The notes: a model not told the origin generated them from the sequence alone. Counted from the first letter of the stretch, positions 24,820 through 33,546 are shown. The stretch is DNA of 64,000 bases from Fibrisoma montanum (GCF_003583365.1 NZ_QXED01000010.1:62001-126000); one strand, 5' to 3'. Numbers and translations: made by a program.

Positions 24820-26811
24820 ATGAATCAGGATTTTGAACAGAACGACCGGGACAACGGCCGCCGGGATGGTGAGCCACAACCACCGAATGATCGTTCATCG
24901 GGTCGTCGGGATGATGACCGCCAACCACGTTTTAACCGGGGCTCGGACTCACGCAGTCGCGACGACGAGCCGCGCTCCAGTCGGGATGACCGCCGGGGCA
25001 ACGATCGGCCGGACCGCCCGCGGTTCGACCGCGACGCCGATCGCCGGAATGGCGACCGTAACGACCGGTCAGAGCGCCCGCGCTTCAGCCGGGACCGGGA
25101 CAATGACCGCCCAACCGGCAACGACCGCCCCCGCACGAATGATCAGGGCCGGCCACGATTCAATCGTGACCGCGACGATCGCACTGAGCGGCCACGGACT
25201 GACCGGCGGGATGAATCAGGTGAGCGCCGGTTCGGCAACCGCGCCGACCGTCCGCAGAATGACCGTAGCGACCGCCCGCGTTTTGACCGGGACGGACGTA
25301 GCGATAAACCCCGCTTCTCCGACGATCGTCGGGACACTGACCGTCGGGGCAACAATGACCGTCGCGGTGCCGATCGTTCGGACCGGCCACGCTTCGACAA
25401 TCGCACTGAACGCCCGGACCGCTTTGGTGATGCACGGCGTAGTGAAAACCGCAACGAGCGGGGCGATAACCGATTTGGTAATGAGCGCCGTTTTGAAGAG
25501 CGTAACGATCGACAGGACAATGACCGGCGGGGTGCCGACCGGCCGGACCGCCGGCGGTTCGACCGCGACGCCGATCGCCGGGATAACGACCGCAACGACC
25601 GGCCGCGCTTTGAGCGCCGGGATGCAGGTAGTGAGCGCCGGTTCCCGAACCGGGATGACCGTAGTGAGCGACCACGTTCTGATCGGCGCGACGATGACCG
25701 CCGAAACAATGACCGTAGTGACCGTCCCCGCTTTGACCGCGACGGACGTAGCGATAAACCCCGCTTCTCCGACGACCGTCGGGACGCCGACCGTCGGGAC
25801 AACAATGACCGTCGCGGTGCCGACCGTCGGAGCGCCGACCGTTCAGATCGCCCCCGGTTTAGCCAGGACCGCACTGATGATCGCCGGTATACGAAACGGC
25901 AGGATGACCGCGCTGAACGGCCCACCGCACCCGATGCCGAAAACCGGTTCACGAACGAGCAGCGCAGCGAGTCGCGCGATCGGCGTACGGGTCGTTTTGA
26001 CCGGTCGCCGGACTATGACTTCGAAGCGATCCGCGATGGTTTACCGGCAAAGCAACGGGTTAAAATGGATAAAGAGACCAGCAGCAGCCGTACCAGTGAG
26101 CCGGGCCTGACGCGACTGAACCGGTACATTGCCAACGCAGGTATCTGTTCGCGCCGGGAAGCCGACGAACTCATTGCACGGGGCGACATCTCGGTGAACG
26201 GCAACGTTGTGACCGAGATGGGCTATAAGGTGAAACAGGGCGACATCGTTAAATTCGGCACCAAGGTATTGAACCCGGAAAAACTGGTGTACGTCCTGCT
26301 GAACAAACCGAAAGACTATATCACGACAACCGACGATCCGGAAGAGCGCCGTACCGTAATGGAGCTCATCGCCGATGCGGGTAACTTTCGGCTGTATCCG
26401 GTCGGTCGTTTGGACCGTAACACCACCGGCCTGCTGCTTTTAACCAACGACGGCGAACTGGCCGACAAGCTGACGCACCCGTCGAACAACATCCGGAAAA
26501 TCTACCAGGCCGAACTCGACAAGCCCGTCACGGAAGAGCACTTCGAAGCCATTCAGCAGGGAGTCGAACTGGAAGATGGGTTTATCAAACCAGACGCCCT
26601 CAGCATTGTGACGCCCGACGCTCAGGTGATCGGTATTGAACTGCACAGCGGCCGGAACCGGATCGTGCGCCGGATTTTTGAACACTTCGGGTATGAGGTA
26701 ACCAAACTTGACCGCACCACCTACGCCGGGCTGACCAAGAAAGACCTGCCGCGGGGTAAGTGGCGGTTCCTGGAGCCGAAAGAAGTCGTTAAGTTAAAGT
26801 ACTTCAACTAA
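24820..26811 (+). CDS. RluB/RsuA-type pseudouridine synthase with a long Arg/Asp-rich N-terminal extension
   Basis: The C-terminal about 240 residues form a 23S-rRNA-type pseudouridine synthase. The S4 RNA-binding domain reads LTRLNRYIANAGICSRREAD; the catalytic domain reads YPVGRLDRNTTGLLLLTNDG with catalytic Asp532, and ends with SGRNRIVRRIFEHFGYEV. The first roughly 400 residues are low-complexity repeats of Arg, Asp, Asn, Gly, Pro and Phe in units such as RPRFDRD and DNDRRG. They are likely disordered and possibly RNA-binding. Family members are usually about 240-300 residues, so the extension more than doubles the protein. One stretch of repeats is duplicated at DNA level. The start at 24820 (MNQDFEQNDRD) is the first ATG in frame. 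Confidence 0.93.
   Translation: MNQDFEQNDRDNGRRDGEPQPPNDRSSGRRDDDRQPRFNRGSDSRSRDDEPRSSRDDRRGNDRPDRPRFDRDADRRNGDRNDRSERPRFSRDRDNDRPTGNDRPRTNDQGRPRFNRDRDDRTERPRTDRRDESGERRFGNRADRPQNDRSDRPRFDRDGRSDKPRFSDDRRDTDRRGNNDRRGADRSDRPRFDNRTERPDRFGDARRSENRNERGDNRFGNERRFEERNDRQDNDRRGADRPDRRRFDRDADRRDNDRNDRPRFERRDAGSERRFPNRDDRSERPRSDRRDDDRRNNDRSDRPRFDRDGRSDKPRFSDDRRDADRRDNNDRRGADRRSADRSDRPRFSQDRTDDRRYTKRQDDRAERPTAPDAENRFTNEQRSESRDRRTGRFDRSPDYDFEAIRDGLPAKQRVKMDKETSSSRTSEPGLTRLNRYIANAGICSRREADELIARGDISVNGNVVTEMGYKVKQGDIVKFGTKVLNPEKLVYVLLNKPKDYITTTDDPEERRTVMELIADAGNFRLYPVGRLDRNTTGLLLLTNDGELADKLTHPSNNIRKIYQAELDKPVTEEHFEAIQQGVELEDGFIKPDALSIVTPDAQVIGIELHSGRNRIVRRIFEHFGYEVTKLDRTTYAGLTKKDLPRGKWRFLEPKEVVKLKYFN
24836..25990 (+). 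repeat. Low-complexity coding repeats with long direct duplications
   Basis: Inside the pseudouridine synthase extension, the roughly 105-base block at 25278-25383 recurs nearly unchanged at about 25729-25834; both contain gacggacgtagcgataaacc. A second pair is at about 24994-25065 and 25534-25605, both containing gttcgaccgcgacgccgatc. Such direct repeats invite slippage and length variation between strains. Confidence 0.8.
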
Positions 26812-26829
26812 TTTTTTTCAGACAGCCGT

Positions 26830-26864
26830 AAAAGCGGGTTTCCTTTACAGAGGGCCCGCTTTTC
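26830..26864 (+). terminator. Terminator after the pseudouridine synthase gene
   Basis: aaaagcggg and cccgctttt arms around a 16-base loop, then TTCTGATTTTC, 18 bases after the stop codon. Confidence 0.75.
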
Positions 26865-27034
26865 TGATTTTCAGCGGGTTATTTTCACGAAGATTAGCGG
26901 AGGTTCGTTGATAGAAATGACCGGACTAACTCAACAAAAGTCCCGAACGACCCGTTAGAAGAAAGACACATGAAATATGACTTGAACATCCTTTCGTGTG
27001 CTTATTGCTTTATCCAACTAAACATCACTACGTT

Positions 27035-27493
27035 ATGAATGCAAAAAAGTTGCTCATGGCCCTGGCACTGATGGCCGCCCCAATCCTGATGATTTCCTGC
27101 AACGACGACGACGATTCGACCCCGGACGATCCGAACGATACGTTTGGCGCTACGTTGAACGGTGGTCAGGAAGTGCCGCCAACCAGCTCGACAGCTACCG
27201 GCACCTACGCAGCCAACTACAACCGGGTAACGCGGGTGCTGAGCTACACGGTAGCCTACCAGGGCTTTACGCCGACTATGGGGCACATCCATTCCGTAAC
27301 GGCTACCACAGCCGAGGGTAACAACGGGCCGGTTTCCATTGGCTTTACCTCGCTGACCTCGCCAATCGTCGGACAAACTACGCTTACGCAGGCCCAGCAG
27401 GACGAGATGTATGCCCGGCGGACGTATGCCAATCTGCATTCGGCGCAATTCCCGAACGGAGAAATCCGGGGGAACATTCGCCAGACTGATTAA
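27035..27493 (+). CDS. CHRD-domain lipoprotein
   Basis: A 152-residue protein with a lipoprotein signal (MNAKKLLMALALMAAPILMISC, then NDDDD). The CHRD domain is seen in FGATLNGGQEVPPTSSTATG, MGHIHS, and the ending YANLHSAQFPNGEIRGNI. CHRD domains were defined in chordin and occur widely in bacterial secreted proteins; their bacterial role is unclear. I chose the ATG at 27035 because it gives the signal peptide; the frame is open from 26996. It is followed by a terminator and is monocistronic. Confidence 0.9.
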   Translation: MNAKKLLMALALMAAPILMISCNDDDDSTPDDPNDTFGATLNGGQEVPPTSSTATGTYAANYNRVTRVLSYTVAYQGFTPTMGHIHSVTATTAEGNNGPVSIGFTSLTSPIVGQTTLTQAQQDEMYARRTYANLHSAQFPNGEIRGNIRQTD

Positions 27494-27526
27494 CAGGGCT
27501 TCATATCGCCACCATTCGTACACGAG

Positions 27527-27552
27527 CAAAAGCCCCGATTTCGGGGCTTTTA
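27527..27552 (+). terminator. Terminator after the CHRD gene
   Basis: aaaagccccga and cggggctttt arms around a very short loop, followed by TTTTATCG. Confidence 0.85.
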
Positions 27553-27621
27553 TCGTACTATAGCTGATCAGCGCAAACAACGCAGCCCCTGGTTTGGTCT
27601 TATCGTATACGATCAATTCCC

Positions 27622-28287
27622 ATGCCTTTGAACCACCTCTTTCCCTACATCGAACGAACGCTGCTGCATCCGGATGTAACGATCAACGAGCAGTACGAAG
27701 CCATGGACGAAGTCACGCAGCTGGGGCTGGCCGGGCTGACGGTCGCGCCTTTCTGGGTCAAAAAATTCCGGCGCGAACTAGGCGATTCGCACCCGGCCGT
27801 GCTGAGTACGGTCGTTGGCTATCCCTACGGCTACCAGCGCACGGAAGCCAAACAAACCGAAGTCGAATGGGCGCTTAAAGACGGAGCCAGCGAAATCGAA
27901 GCGGTGCTGAACACCTCGGCGCTGTTCTCTCCAACATCGGTCTGGCTGAAGATCGAACTAGTCAAACTGGTTGCGCTGGCCCATGCCGAGGAAAAACTGT
28001 TCACGGTCATCCTGGAGTCGTCGCTGCTGGATCGGGAGCAGCTGACCAGCCTGATCAAACTCGCAGCCGACGCCGGCACCGACTTCATCAAAAACCGGAC
28101 CGGCGTAGATCTGACCAGCGGTTTCACTATCGACGACGCCCTGACGTTCAGACGCATAGTACCTTCGTCGGTGGGGGTCAAAATTGTAGTGGATGGGGCC
28201 TCAGAAAGCGAGATGGAGCAGCTGGTAGCGGCCGGTGTAGAACGGCTGGCACTGGGTTCGTCGCTGGCTACGTTATCGAATAATTAA
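27622..28287 (+). CDS. deoC: Deoxyribose-phosphate aldolase
   Basis: A 221-residue class I aldolase that splits 2-deoxyribose 5-phosphate into glyceraldehyde 3-phosphate and acetaldehyde. Family motifs are VVGYPYGYQ, GASEIEAVLN, and VILESSLL. The Schiff-base Lys is in DFIKNRTGVDLTSG. The usual motif around this Lys is KTSTG; here it is KNRTG, a divergence that leaves the Lys intact. Phosphate contacts are suggested by VKIVVDGASE and RLALGSS. It lies after the CHRD terminator as a single gene. Confidence 0.9.
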   Translation: MPLNHLFPYIERTLLHPDVTINEQYEAMDEVTQLGLAGLTVAPFWVKKFRRELGDSHPAVLSTVVGYPYGYQRTEAKQTEVEWALKDGASEIEAVLNTSALFSPTSVWLKIELVKLVALAHAEEKLFTVILESSLLDREQLTSLIKLAADAGTDFIKNRTGVDLTSGFTIDDALTFRRIVPSSVGVKIVVDGASESEMEQLVAAGVERLALGSSLATLSNN

Positions 28288-28357
28288 ACTTTTGTACGTA
28301 TTCTGTTACGTTCTTATTCTTGGTTAATTTGCGATTAGCTACATCACGAACCAACCA

Positions 28358-29830
28358 ATGAAAATCAGTTTCCTTTCGCTTTTCTTTCTCTTCCATTTGC
28401 CCCTGTTTGCTCAACAACAAGTTTTTAAATCCTTTGAAGTTGACAAACCAGCCGAACCCCAGGGCGGCACGCAATACCTCGACGCGTTCGTTCAGGCGAA
28501 CCTCCGCAAACCAATACCAGCCCGGGCGCAGAACATCACTGGCCGCGTGATTCTCAGCGCCGTTATTCAGGCTGATGGTTCTCCGACAGATGTAAAGGTT
28601 ATCAAGTCCCTACGGCCCGACTGCGACCGCGAAGCCCTGCGGGTGTTTTCGCTGTATAAAAACTGGGCGCCCGCCCGGAAAGCCGACAAACCGGTATGGC
28701 AGGAGGTCACATTCCCGATTCTGTTCAAGTCCAACCAGCCGTTTCTGTATGTCGACGGCGCAACCATCAGCTATTATGACAAGGATTTTAAGGAGCTTCC
28801 CGACAGCACGGAGCAAGTCCGCTACAAGCAGGTAAGTCCGATGGATTCGGCCGGGCTGCCCACCGCCGACGTCGTGGTATTCGAGCGCAAAGGCAAGTCC
28901 TGGCAGGAGTACAACCGGCTACGGTTAGTCCGGGAAGAGGTAAAACAAAGCAAAGCAACCGAGAAGCGCCGGTTTCTGGCCGGCTACCAATCCCGACCGA
29001 ACAGTTGGGAAGGTATCGTGTACGAGATTGACGAAGCGGGCATAATCCGCAGCCAGCAGTCGTATGAAAAAGGGCGCGCAGTCGGCACCTCGCTTCAGTA
29101 TGCCCCGTCCGGCGTCCTGCTGGAAAAGCGGGAGCCCTACGACACGCAGGTAGTCACTACGTCGTGGTTTCCCAATGGGCAGCTTCGGCAGATCCTGGTC
29201 GGGCCTACTCCCAAACCAGGAAGCAATAAAGCCCCGGAACCGATTGCACCTGGAAAAATAATGGGTTTATGGAACAGTTCGGGCGAACACCTTGTCAGAG
29301 AAGGCAATGGCCTGGCTGTATTGACTGACAACCAGCGCTCTGAAAAAGATACGGCTCAGCAGACGCTGTTCGTTGAAAAAGGACAGGTGGTTGACGGACT
29401 CAAACAGGGCGTCTGGACCGGCAGCTACGAAGATGGCTCGTATTATTACGAAGAGGTGTATGACAAAGGCATCTGCCAGCGTGGAAAATCAATTACGTTT
29501 GGCGCCGATACACTACGCTACACCGTTCCTGAGCAGCAACCTGAATTTCCGGGGGGTATGCAGGCGCTGGGCCAGTTTCTGTCGCAAAATCTCCGCTATC
29601 CTGCCGAGGCCCAGAAAGCACGGGCACAAGGGCGGGTTCAGGTTAGTTTTGTTGTGAATACAGACGGCACCCTTTCCGACGTACGGGTTTGGCAGGGGAT
29701 CGGCTTTGGGGCAGATGAAGAAGCGATCCGGGTTGTTGAAAAAATGAGCGGCAAGTGGAAACCGGGTATTCAACGGGGCCGCAAGGTACGGGTAAGGTAC
29801 AATCTGCCCATCAACTTTTCCTTTCAATAA
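28358..29830 (+). CDS. Secreted protein with two TonB C-terminal-type domains
   Basis: A 490-residue protein with a signal peptide (SFLSLFFLFHLPLFAQQ). The first TonB_C-like domain lies at about residues 40-128 (GRVILSAVIQADGSPTDVKV, DREALRVFS). A middle region of MORN/YwqK-like repeats follows (EGIVYEIDEAGIIRSQQSY, WFPNGQLRQI, KQGVWTGSYEDGSYYYEEVY). The second TonB_C domain is at about 400-488 (QPEFPGGMQALGQFL, GRVQVSFVVNTDGTLSDVRV, RVRYNLPINF). There is no obvious N-terminal anchor or proline-rich spanning region as in an ExbBD-linked TonB. It may be a periplasmic relative rather than an energy transducer. Confidence 0.85.
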   Translation: MKISFLSLFFLFHLPLFAQQQVFKSFEVDKPAEPQGGTQYLDAFVQANLRKPIPARAQNITGRVILSAVIQADGSPTDVKVIKSLRPDCDREALRVFSLYKNWAPARKADKPVWQEVTFPILFKSNQPFLYVDGATISYYDKDFKELPDSTEQVRYKQVSPMDSAGLPTADVVVFERKGKSWQEYNRLRLVREEVKQSKATEKRRFLAGYQSRPNSWEGIVYEIDEAGIIRSQQSYEKGRAVGTSLQYAPSGVLLEKREPYDTQVVTTSWFPNGQLRQILVGPTPKPGSNKAPEPIAPGKIMGLWNSSGEHLVREGNGLAVLTDNQRSEKDTAQQTLFVEKGQVVDGLKQGVWTGSYEDGSYYYEEVYDKGICQRGKSITFGADTLRYTVPEQQPEFPGGMQALGQFLSQNLRYPAEAQKARAQGRVQVSFVVNTDGTLSDVRVWQGIGFGADEEAIRVVEKMSGKWKPGIQRGRKVRVRYNLPINFSFQ

Positions 29831-29972
29831 TATTCCGGCGTGAAGAAGCCTTCCTGTCTATTTGTTTGGCTGCGGATCGCTTACTTTACGTCATCATGTA
29901 TAGCGGCTGGTCGGGTCATCGGAATCGGTCGACGCGCCAGCCAGTGGGTGACTACTTATACTTAACCACGCT

Positions 29973-30602
29973 ATGAGAAAAACATTACTGTTTCTGTTCT
30001 TCCTGAATGCCTCACTCACGTACGCCCAGTTTCCCCTGCACAAAAACTCGGTGCGGGCAACCGTAGATTATATGACGCTGGCCAACCCGGACGATGCAGG
30101 CCTGCGTTTCAGTGTTCAGGCTGCCCGGCATTTTCTCAACGACCGGTTTGTCATTGCCGCCAGCTTTGGCTACCTGACGTATTCGGCCGATCAGCAGACG
30201 TTTACGGACGTACCCTTAGGCCAGGACCAGCGAACCCGGATAACCGGCGACCTTACGTTCCTCTATGACTTTCTACCGACCAATCGCCATGCGTTGCGGG
30301 TAGGAGCCGGCCCCTCGCTCTGGTACCGCGACGACAACATACTGGCCGGGTATTATCTGGTCCGGCTGCCGGATGGTAGCCTTGCCACCACATCGGTGCA
30401 GCGCGAGCGCCGTCAGGCGAATGATTTTGGCTACCACCTGACGGTTGAATACGAGTACCTGATCAAACCAAACATATCGCTGCACAGCCGAATTGGGTAC
30501 GCGGATCTGATCGATGGTGGTATAAGCGGTATGGCGGGTCTGGGTGTTGGCTACCGGTTTTCGTTTAAAAAGCGGGCCGTCGCGCAGCCGGTTTCTCAGT
30601 AA
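29973..30602 (+). CDS. Probable outer-membrane beta-barrel protein
   Basis: A 209-residue protein with a signal peptide (KTLLFLFFLNASLTYAQ). It has repeated amphipathic strands with aromatic girdles (FVIAASFGYLTYS, TRITGDLTFLYDFL, HALRVGAGPSLWYRDD, YHLTVEYEYLI, MAGLGVGYRFSF). This fits a small 8-stranded barrel of the OmpA/OmpX type. The function is unknown. A similar-sized barrel gene follows 119 bases later. Confidence 0.75.
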   Translation: MRKTLLFLFFLNASLTYAQFPLHKNSVRATVDYMTLANPDDAGLRFSVQAARHFLNDRFVIAASFGYLTYSADQQTFTDVPLGQDQRTRITGDLTFLYDFLPTNRHALRVGAGPSLWYRDDNILAGYYLVRLPDGSLATTSVQRERRQANDFGYHLTVEYEYLIKPNISLHSRIGYADLIDGGISGMAGLGVGYRFSFKKRAVAQPVSQ

Positions 30603-30720
30603 TGATCTTACCGTCGTCAATGCCATGTCAGCCTGTAACGGTGCGTTAAAAAATTTAATATAGAGTTACATATCATCCATCAACAAACGGACGTTTTAGG
30701 CGAGTCAACCTCCTATCCTC

Positions 30721-31311
30721 ATGAAAAACGTCCTGTATCTCTGCCTTCTATTGCCTTGCTGCGTCAACGCTCAAGCAAGTAGCCAACAGGAGCCCATTCG
30801 CCCTGCCTTTAGCCAATCGTTTGATCGGGGTAACTGGCAATTTACTGCCCGTGGCGGCTATTTGCGCGGCATTTTATTCCGAAATCGGATCAATGCACAA
30901 CTCAATGCAGGCTATTTCGTAGCCGACAAATTACTCCTGGGGGTGTCTGGTCTGTACACCCGTGAGTGGTTTGGCAAAGCTGGTTATCAAACCCTCGGTG
31001 CCGGACCTATGGTGCACTGGCAGATTACGCGAACTCGCGTATCACCTTTCGTTGAGCTATCCTATCAGTTTGAACGCCGAACCTTGACTTCACCGGGTGT
31101 TACCAGGCAGGAACCAGGGCTTCAGCGGTCGGCGCTGTTTATGCCGGGCTTAAGCATTGGGCTCTCTCCTGCCCTCCGTGCCGAATTGAGCTACGGCTTT
31201 CAGTATAACGTACGTACGCTTTCCGATGGTTTCTCCAGTCGTCGGTACAAAGGCTATTACATTCACCCTCAGTTTGGTCTTTCTTATACCGTCGCCCGAA
31301 AGCGCGGCTAG
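30721..31311 (+). CDS. Probable outer-membrane beta-barrel protein
   Basis: A 196-residue protein with a signal peptide (KNVLYLCLLLPCCVNAQ) and strand-like segments (WQFTARGGYLRGILF, LLLGVSGLYTREWF, VSPFVELSYQFERRTL, LRAELSYGFQYNV). It ends in HPQFGLSYTVARKRG. It is comparable in size and pattern with the preceding barrel gene, though I see little direct sequence identity. The function is unknown. Confidence 0.72.
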   Translation: MKNVLYLCLLLPCCVNAQASSQQEPIRPAFSQSFDRGNWQFTARGGYLRGILFRNRINAQLNAGYFVADKLLLGVSGLYTREWFGKAGYQTLGAGPMVHWQITRTRVSPFVELSYQFERRTLTSPGVTRQEPGLQRSALFMPGLSIGLSPALRAELSYGFQYNVRTLSDGFSSRRYKGYYIHPQFGLSYTVARKRG

Positions 31312-31365
31312 CTGACTCATATTTGTTCTATTCGGGTCTTTAGCCGGTTTATCCCCATTTTTCGA

Positions 31366-31373
31366 TAAATTTG
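31366..31373 (+). promoter_or_regulatory. -7 box upstream of gcvT
   Basis: TAAATTTG matches TAnnTTTG, 19 bases before the gcvT start at 31393. The -33 element is not clear. Confidence 0.5.
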
Positions 31374-31392
31374 TCGGATAATCCCCGGTTAA

Positions 31393-32481
31393 ATGTCCCT
31401 GAAGCAAGTTCCTCTCCATCACGTTCATCAGCAATCAGGCGCGAAGATCGTGCCGTTCGCGGGCTTCGAAATGCCCGTTCGCTATACCTCCGATCTCGAC
31501 GAACACAACACCGTCCGTAACGCGGTCGGGATTTTCGACGTATCGCACATGGGTGAGTTCATCCTTAAAGGCGAAGGTGCGCTGGAGCTGATCCAGCGCG
31601 TTTCGGCCAACGATGCGTCCACGCTCTACGACGGTAAGGTACAGTACAGTTACCTCCCCAACGACCAGGGCGGCATTGTCGACGACCTGCTCGTGTACCG
31701 GATCAGTGCAGTCGAATACATGCTCGTTGTCAACGCGTCGAATATTGAAAAAGACTGGAACTGGATCAGCCGGCACAATACCGGTCAGGTCGATATGGTC
31801 AATATCTCCGATGGGATGTGCCTGTTTGCCGTGCAGGGGCCATTGGCGGCCAAAGCGCTCGAATCCCTGACTCCGGCCAAACTGGATTCGATGGGGTATT
31901 ATACCTTCGAGAAAACGGATTTTGCCGGAGCGGCCAACGTCATCGTATCGGCTACGGGCTATACCGGCGCGGGCGGCTTTGAAATCTACGTCGCCAATGA
32001 GCAGGCCGAAGGAGTCTGGCAGGCGATTCTGGAAGCCGGAAAACCCTACGGCATCAAACCCATCGGGCTCGGGGCCCGCGACACGCTGCGGCTCGAAATG
32101 GGCTTCAATCTGTACGGCAACGACATCACCGACGAGACCTCACCCATCGAAGCCGGCCTGGGCTGGGTTACCAAATTTACCCATGACTTCATCGGGGCAG
32201 ACCGGTTCAAACAACAAAAAGAGCAGGGCGTCAGCCGGAAACTGGTCGGCTTCGAAATGATCGACCGCGGCATTCCGCGCAGCCACTACGCCCTCAGCGA
32301 TGCCGACGGCAACGTAATCGGCGAAGTAACGTCCGGTACGCAGTCGCCCACGCTGGGAAAAGGCATTGGTCTGGGCTACGTATCGACGGCCTTCAGCAAA
32401 CCCGGCACCGACCTCTTCGTCAACGTGCGCGACCGGCTGCTCAAAGCGCAGGTTGTTAAGCTACCCTTTGTAAAAAAATAA
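31393..32481 (+). CDS. gcvT: Aminomethyltransferase, glycine cleavage system T protein
   Basis: A 362-residue T protein that passes the aminomethyl carbon from the lipoyl H protein to tetrahydrofolate, releasing ammonia. Visible family motifs are KIVPFAGFEMPVRYTSD, FDVSHMGEFILKG, GGIVDDLLVYR, YTGAGGFEIYV, GLGARDTLRLEMGFNLYG and EVTSGTQSPTLGKGIGLGYV. Length is normal. The gcvH and gcvP genes are not in this window. The 2-phosphosulfolactate phosphatase gene follows after 39 bases with a hairpin between. Confidence 0.96.
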   Translation: MSLKQVPLHHVHQQSGAKIVPFAGFEMPVRYTSDLDEHNTVRNAVGIFDVSHMGEFILKGEGALELIQRVSANDASTLYDGKVQYSYLPNDQGGIVDDLLVYRISAVEYMLVVNASNIEKDWNWISRHNTGQVDMVNISDGMCLFAVQGPLAAKALESLTPAKLDSMGYYTFEKTDFAGAANVIVSATGYTGAGGFEIYVANEQAEGVWQAILEAGKPYGIKPIGLGARDTLRLEMGFNLYGNDITDETSPIEAGLGWVTKFTHDFIGADRFKQQKEQGVSRKLVGFEMIDRGIPRSHYALSDADGNVIGEVTSGTQSPTLGKGIGLGYVSTAFSKPGTDLFVNVRDRLLKAQVVKLPFVKK

Positions 32482-32486
32482 GCTGA

Positions 32487-32514
32487 ACCGCACAGGCCCG
32501 CCTGTGCGGTTCTG
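32487..32514 (+). terminator. Hairpin between gcvT and comB
   Basis: aaccgcacaggc and gcctgtgcggtt arms with a 2-base centre. There is no long T tract, so it may be a partial terminator or a processing site. Confidence 0.5.
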
Positions 32515-32520
32515 ACAACT

Positions 32521-33231
32521 ATGAAACAAATCGACGTTTGTTTGACGCCGGAACTCCTGCATCTGCACAGGATGGACAACACCATTGTCGTCGTGGCCGA
32601 TGTGTTCCGGGCGACTTCCTGCATGGTAACGGCTTTTGCTTACGGAGTGGATTGCATCATTCCCGTGGCCACCATCGACGAGTGCCGGCTCTGGCAGGAA
32701 CGCGGCTACCTGGCCGCAGCCGAGCGTAACGCCCGTAAAGTGGACGGCTTCGAACTGGATAATTCGCCATTTACGTATATGCAGGAGATGATTCGGGGCG
32801 AAAAAGTGGCCATGACCACCACCAACGGTACGTATGCCATCACCCGGTCGCGGTCGGCGGTGAAAGTGCTGGTTGGTTCGTTTCTGAATCTGGAAGCCAT
32901 TGCGCGGTATCTTCGTTCGGAACCGTACGACGTGCTGGTGCTATGCGCGGGCTGGAAGGGTAAGGTCAATCTGGAGGACACATTGTTTGCGGGCGCCCTC
33001 GTTGACCGGATGAAGAGCCATTTCATGACCGCCGAAGACAGCGCCCTGATGGCCTGGCGATTGTACCAGCAGGGTAAAGACAACCTGCTCAGCTACCTCG
33101 CCAACTCGTCGCACATCCGGCGGTTGCAGCGCCTGGGCATTCAGCGCGACATCACCTACTGTCTGCAGCATGACCTCTACGACGTTATTCCGGTGCTGCG
33201 GGGGAGCTCACTGGTTAGCATGGAGCTGTAA
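32521..33231 (+). CDS. comB: ComB-family 2-phosphosulfolactate phosphatase
   Basis: A 236-residue protein of the ComB family, starting MKQIDVCLTPELLHLH, with VVVADVFRATSCMVTAFAYG, MTTTNGTYAI, VLVGSFLNLEAIARYL, VLCAGWKGKVNLEDTLFAGA, and the C-terminal IQRDITYCLQHDLYDVIPVL. Characterised ComB removes phosphate from 2-phosphosulfolactate in coenzyme M synthesis. In bacteria without coenzyme M it may serve sulfolactate formation. No other pathway gene is nearby, so the physiological role is inferred only from the family. Confidence 0.88.
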   Translation: MKQIDVCLTPELLHLHRMDNTIVVVADVFRATSCMVTAFAYGVDCIIPVATIDECRLWQERGYLAAAERNARKVDGFELDNSPFTYMQEMIRGEKVAMTTTNGTYAITRSRSAVKVLVGSFLNLEAIARYLRSEPYDVLVLCAGWKGKVNLEDTLFAGALVDRMKSHFMTAEDSALMAWRLYQQGKDNLLSYLANSSHIRRLQRLGIQRDITYCLQHDLYDVIPVLRGSSLVSMEL

Positions 33232-33237
33232 AAACTG

Positions 33238-33266
33238 AAAAGCCAGGCATCCAGGCCTGGCTTTTC
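33238..33266. terminator. Two-way terminator between comB and the acyl carrier protein gene
   Basis: aaaagccaggc and gcctggctttt arms around a 6-base loop, with A and T runs on both sides, between convergent genes. Confidence 0.85.
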
Positions 33267-33288
33267 GGTTGTATTGAGCGGACTACCA

Positions 33289-33546
33289 TCAGGCCACTTC
33301 GGCCTCTGCCACCTGCTGTTCGTTTTGCAGGTAGTCATAAACCCCCTGTAGCGTGGTCAGTTTAGGGTAATCTTCGTCGGGAATACGGATACCAAACTCC
33401 TGTTCAAGCTGCATAATCAGGTCCACACTGTCGAGGCTATCAAAGCCCAGATCGCGGTTGAAATGCAGTGGCCGGCCGGCCTGTTCGACCAGGGCCGACT
33501 CCTGGATGCCAAAATTTTTGAGTAGCTGGATAACGCGCTCTTTCAT
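33289..33546 (-). CDS. Acyl carrier protein, stand-alone
   Basis: An 85-residue acyl carrier protein: four-helix layout with the phosphopantetheine Ser in DLGFDSLDSVDLIMQLEQEF, then IRIPDEDYPKLTTLQGVYDY. It is not next to fatty-acid synthesis genes. It is the last gene on the strand carrying the EmrA/EmrB/TolC genes, 111 bases after TolC. It may serve a special lipid or natural-product route rather than bulk fatty acid synthesis, or simply be read from its own promoter. The first view is inference from position. Confidence 0.92.
   Translation of the reverse strand: MKERVIQLLKNFGIQESALVEQAGRPLHFNRDLGFDSLDSVDLIMQLEQEFGIRIPDEDYPKLTTLQGVYDYLQNEQQVAEAEVA

Noticed and set aside
25143-25952. 269-residue Ser/Arg-rich minus-strand frame
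   Set aside because: It is the antisense reading of the repeat-rich extension of the pseudouridine synthase. Stop codons are rare there because of base composition.
24833-26110. 425-residue plus-strand frame overlapping the pseudouridine synthase in another phase
   Set aside because: Composition artefact of the same repeats; it has no domain, and the overlapping frame encodes clear S4 and catalytic domains at its end.
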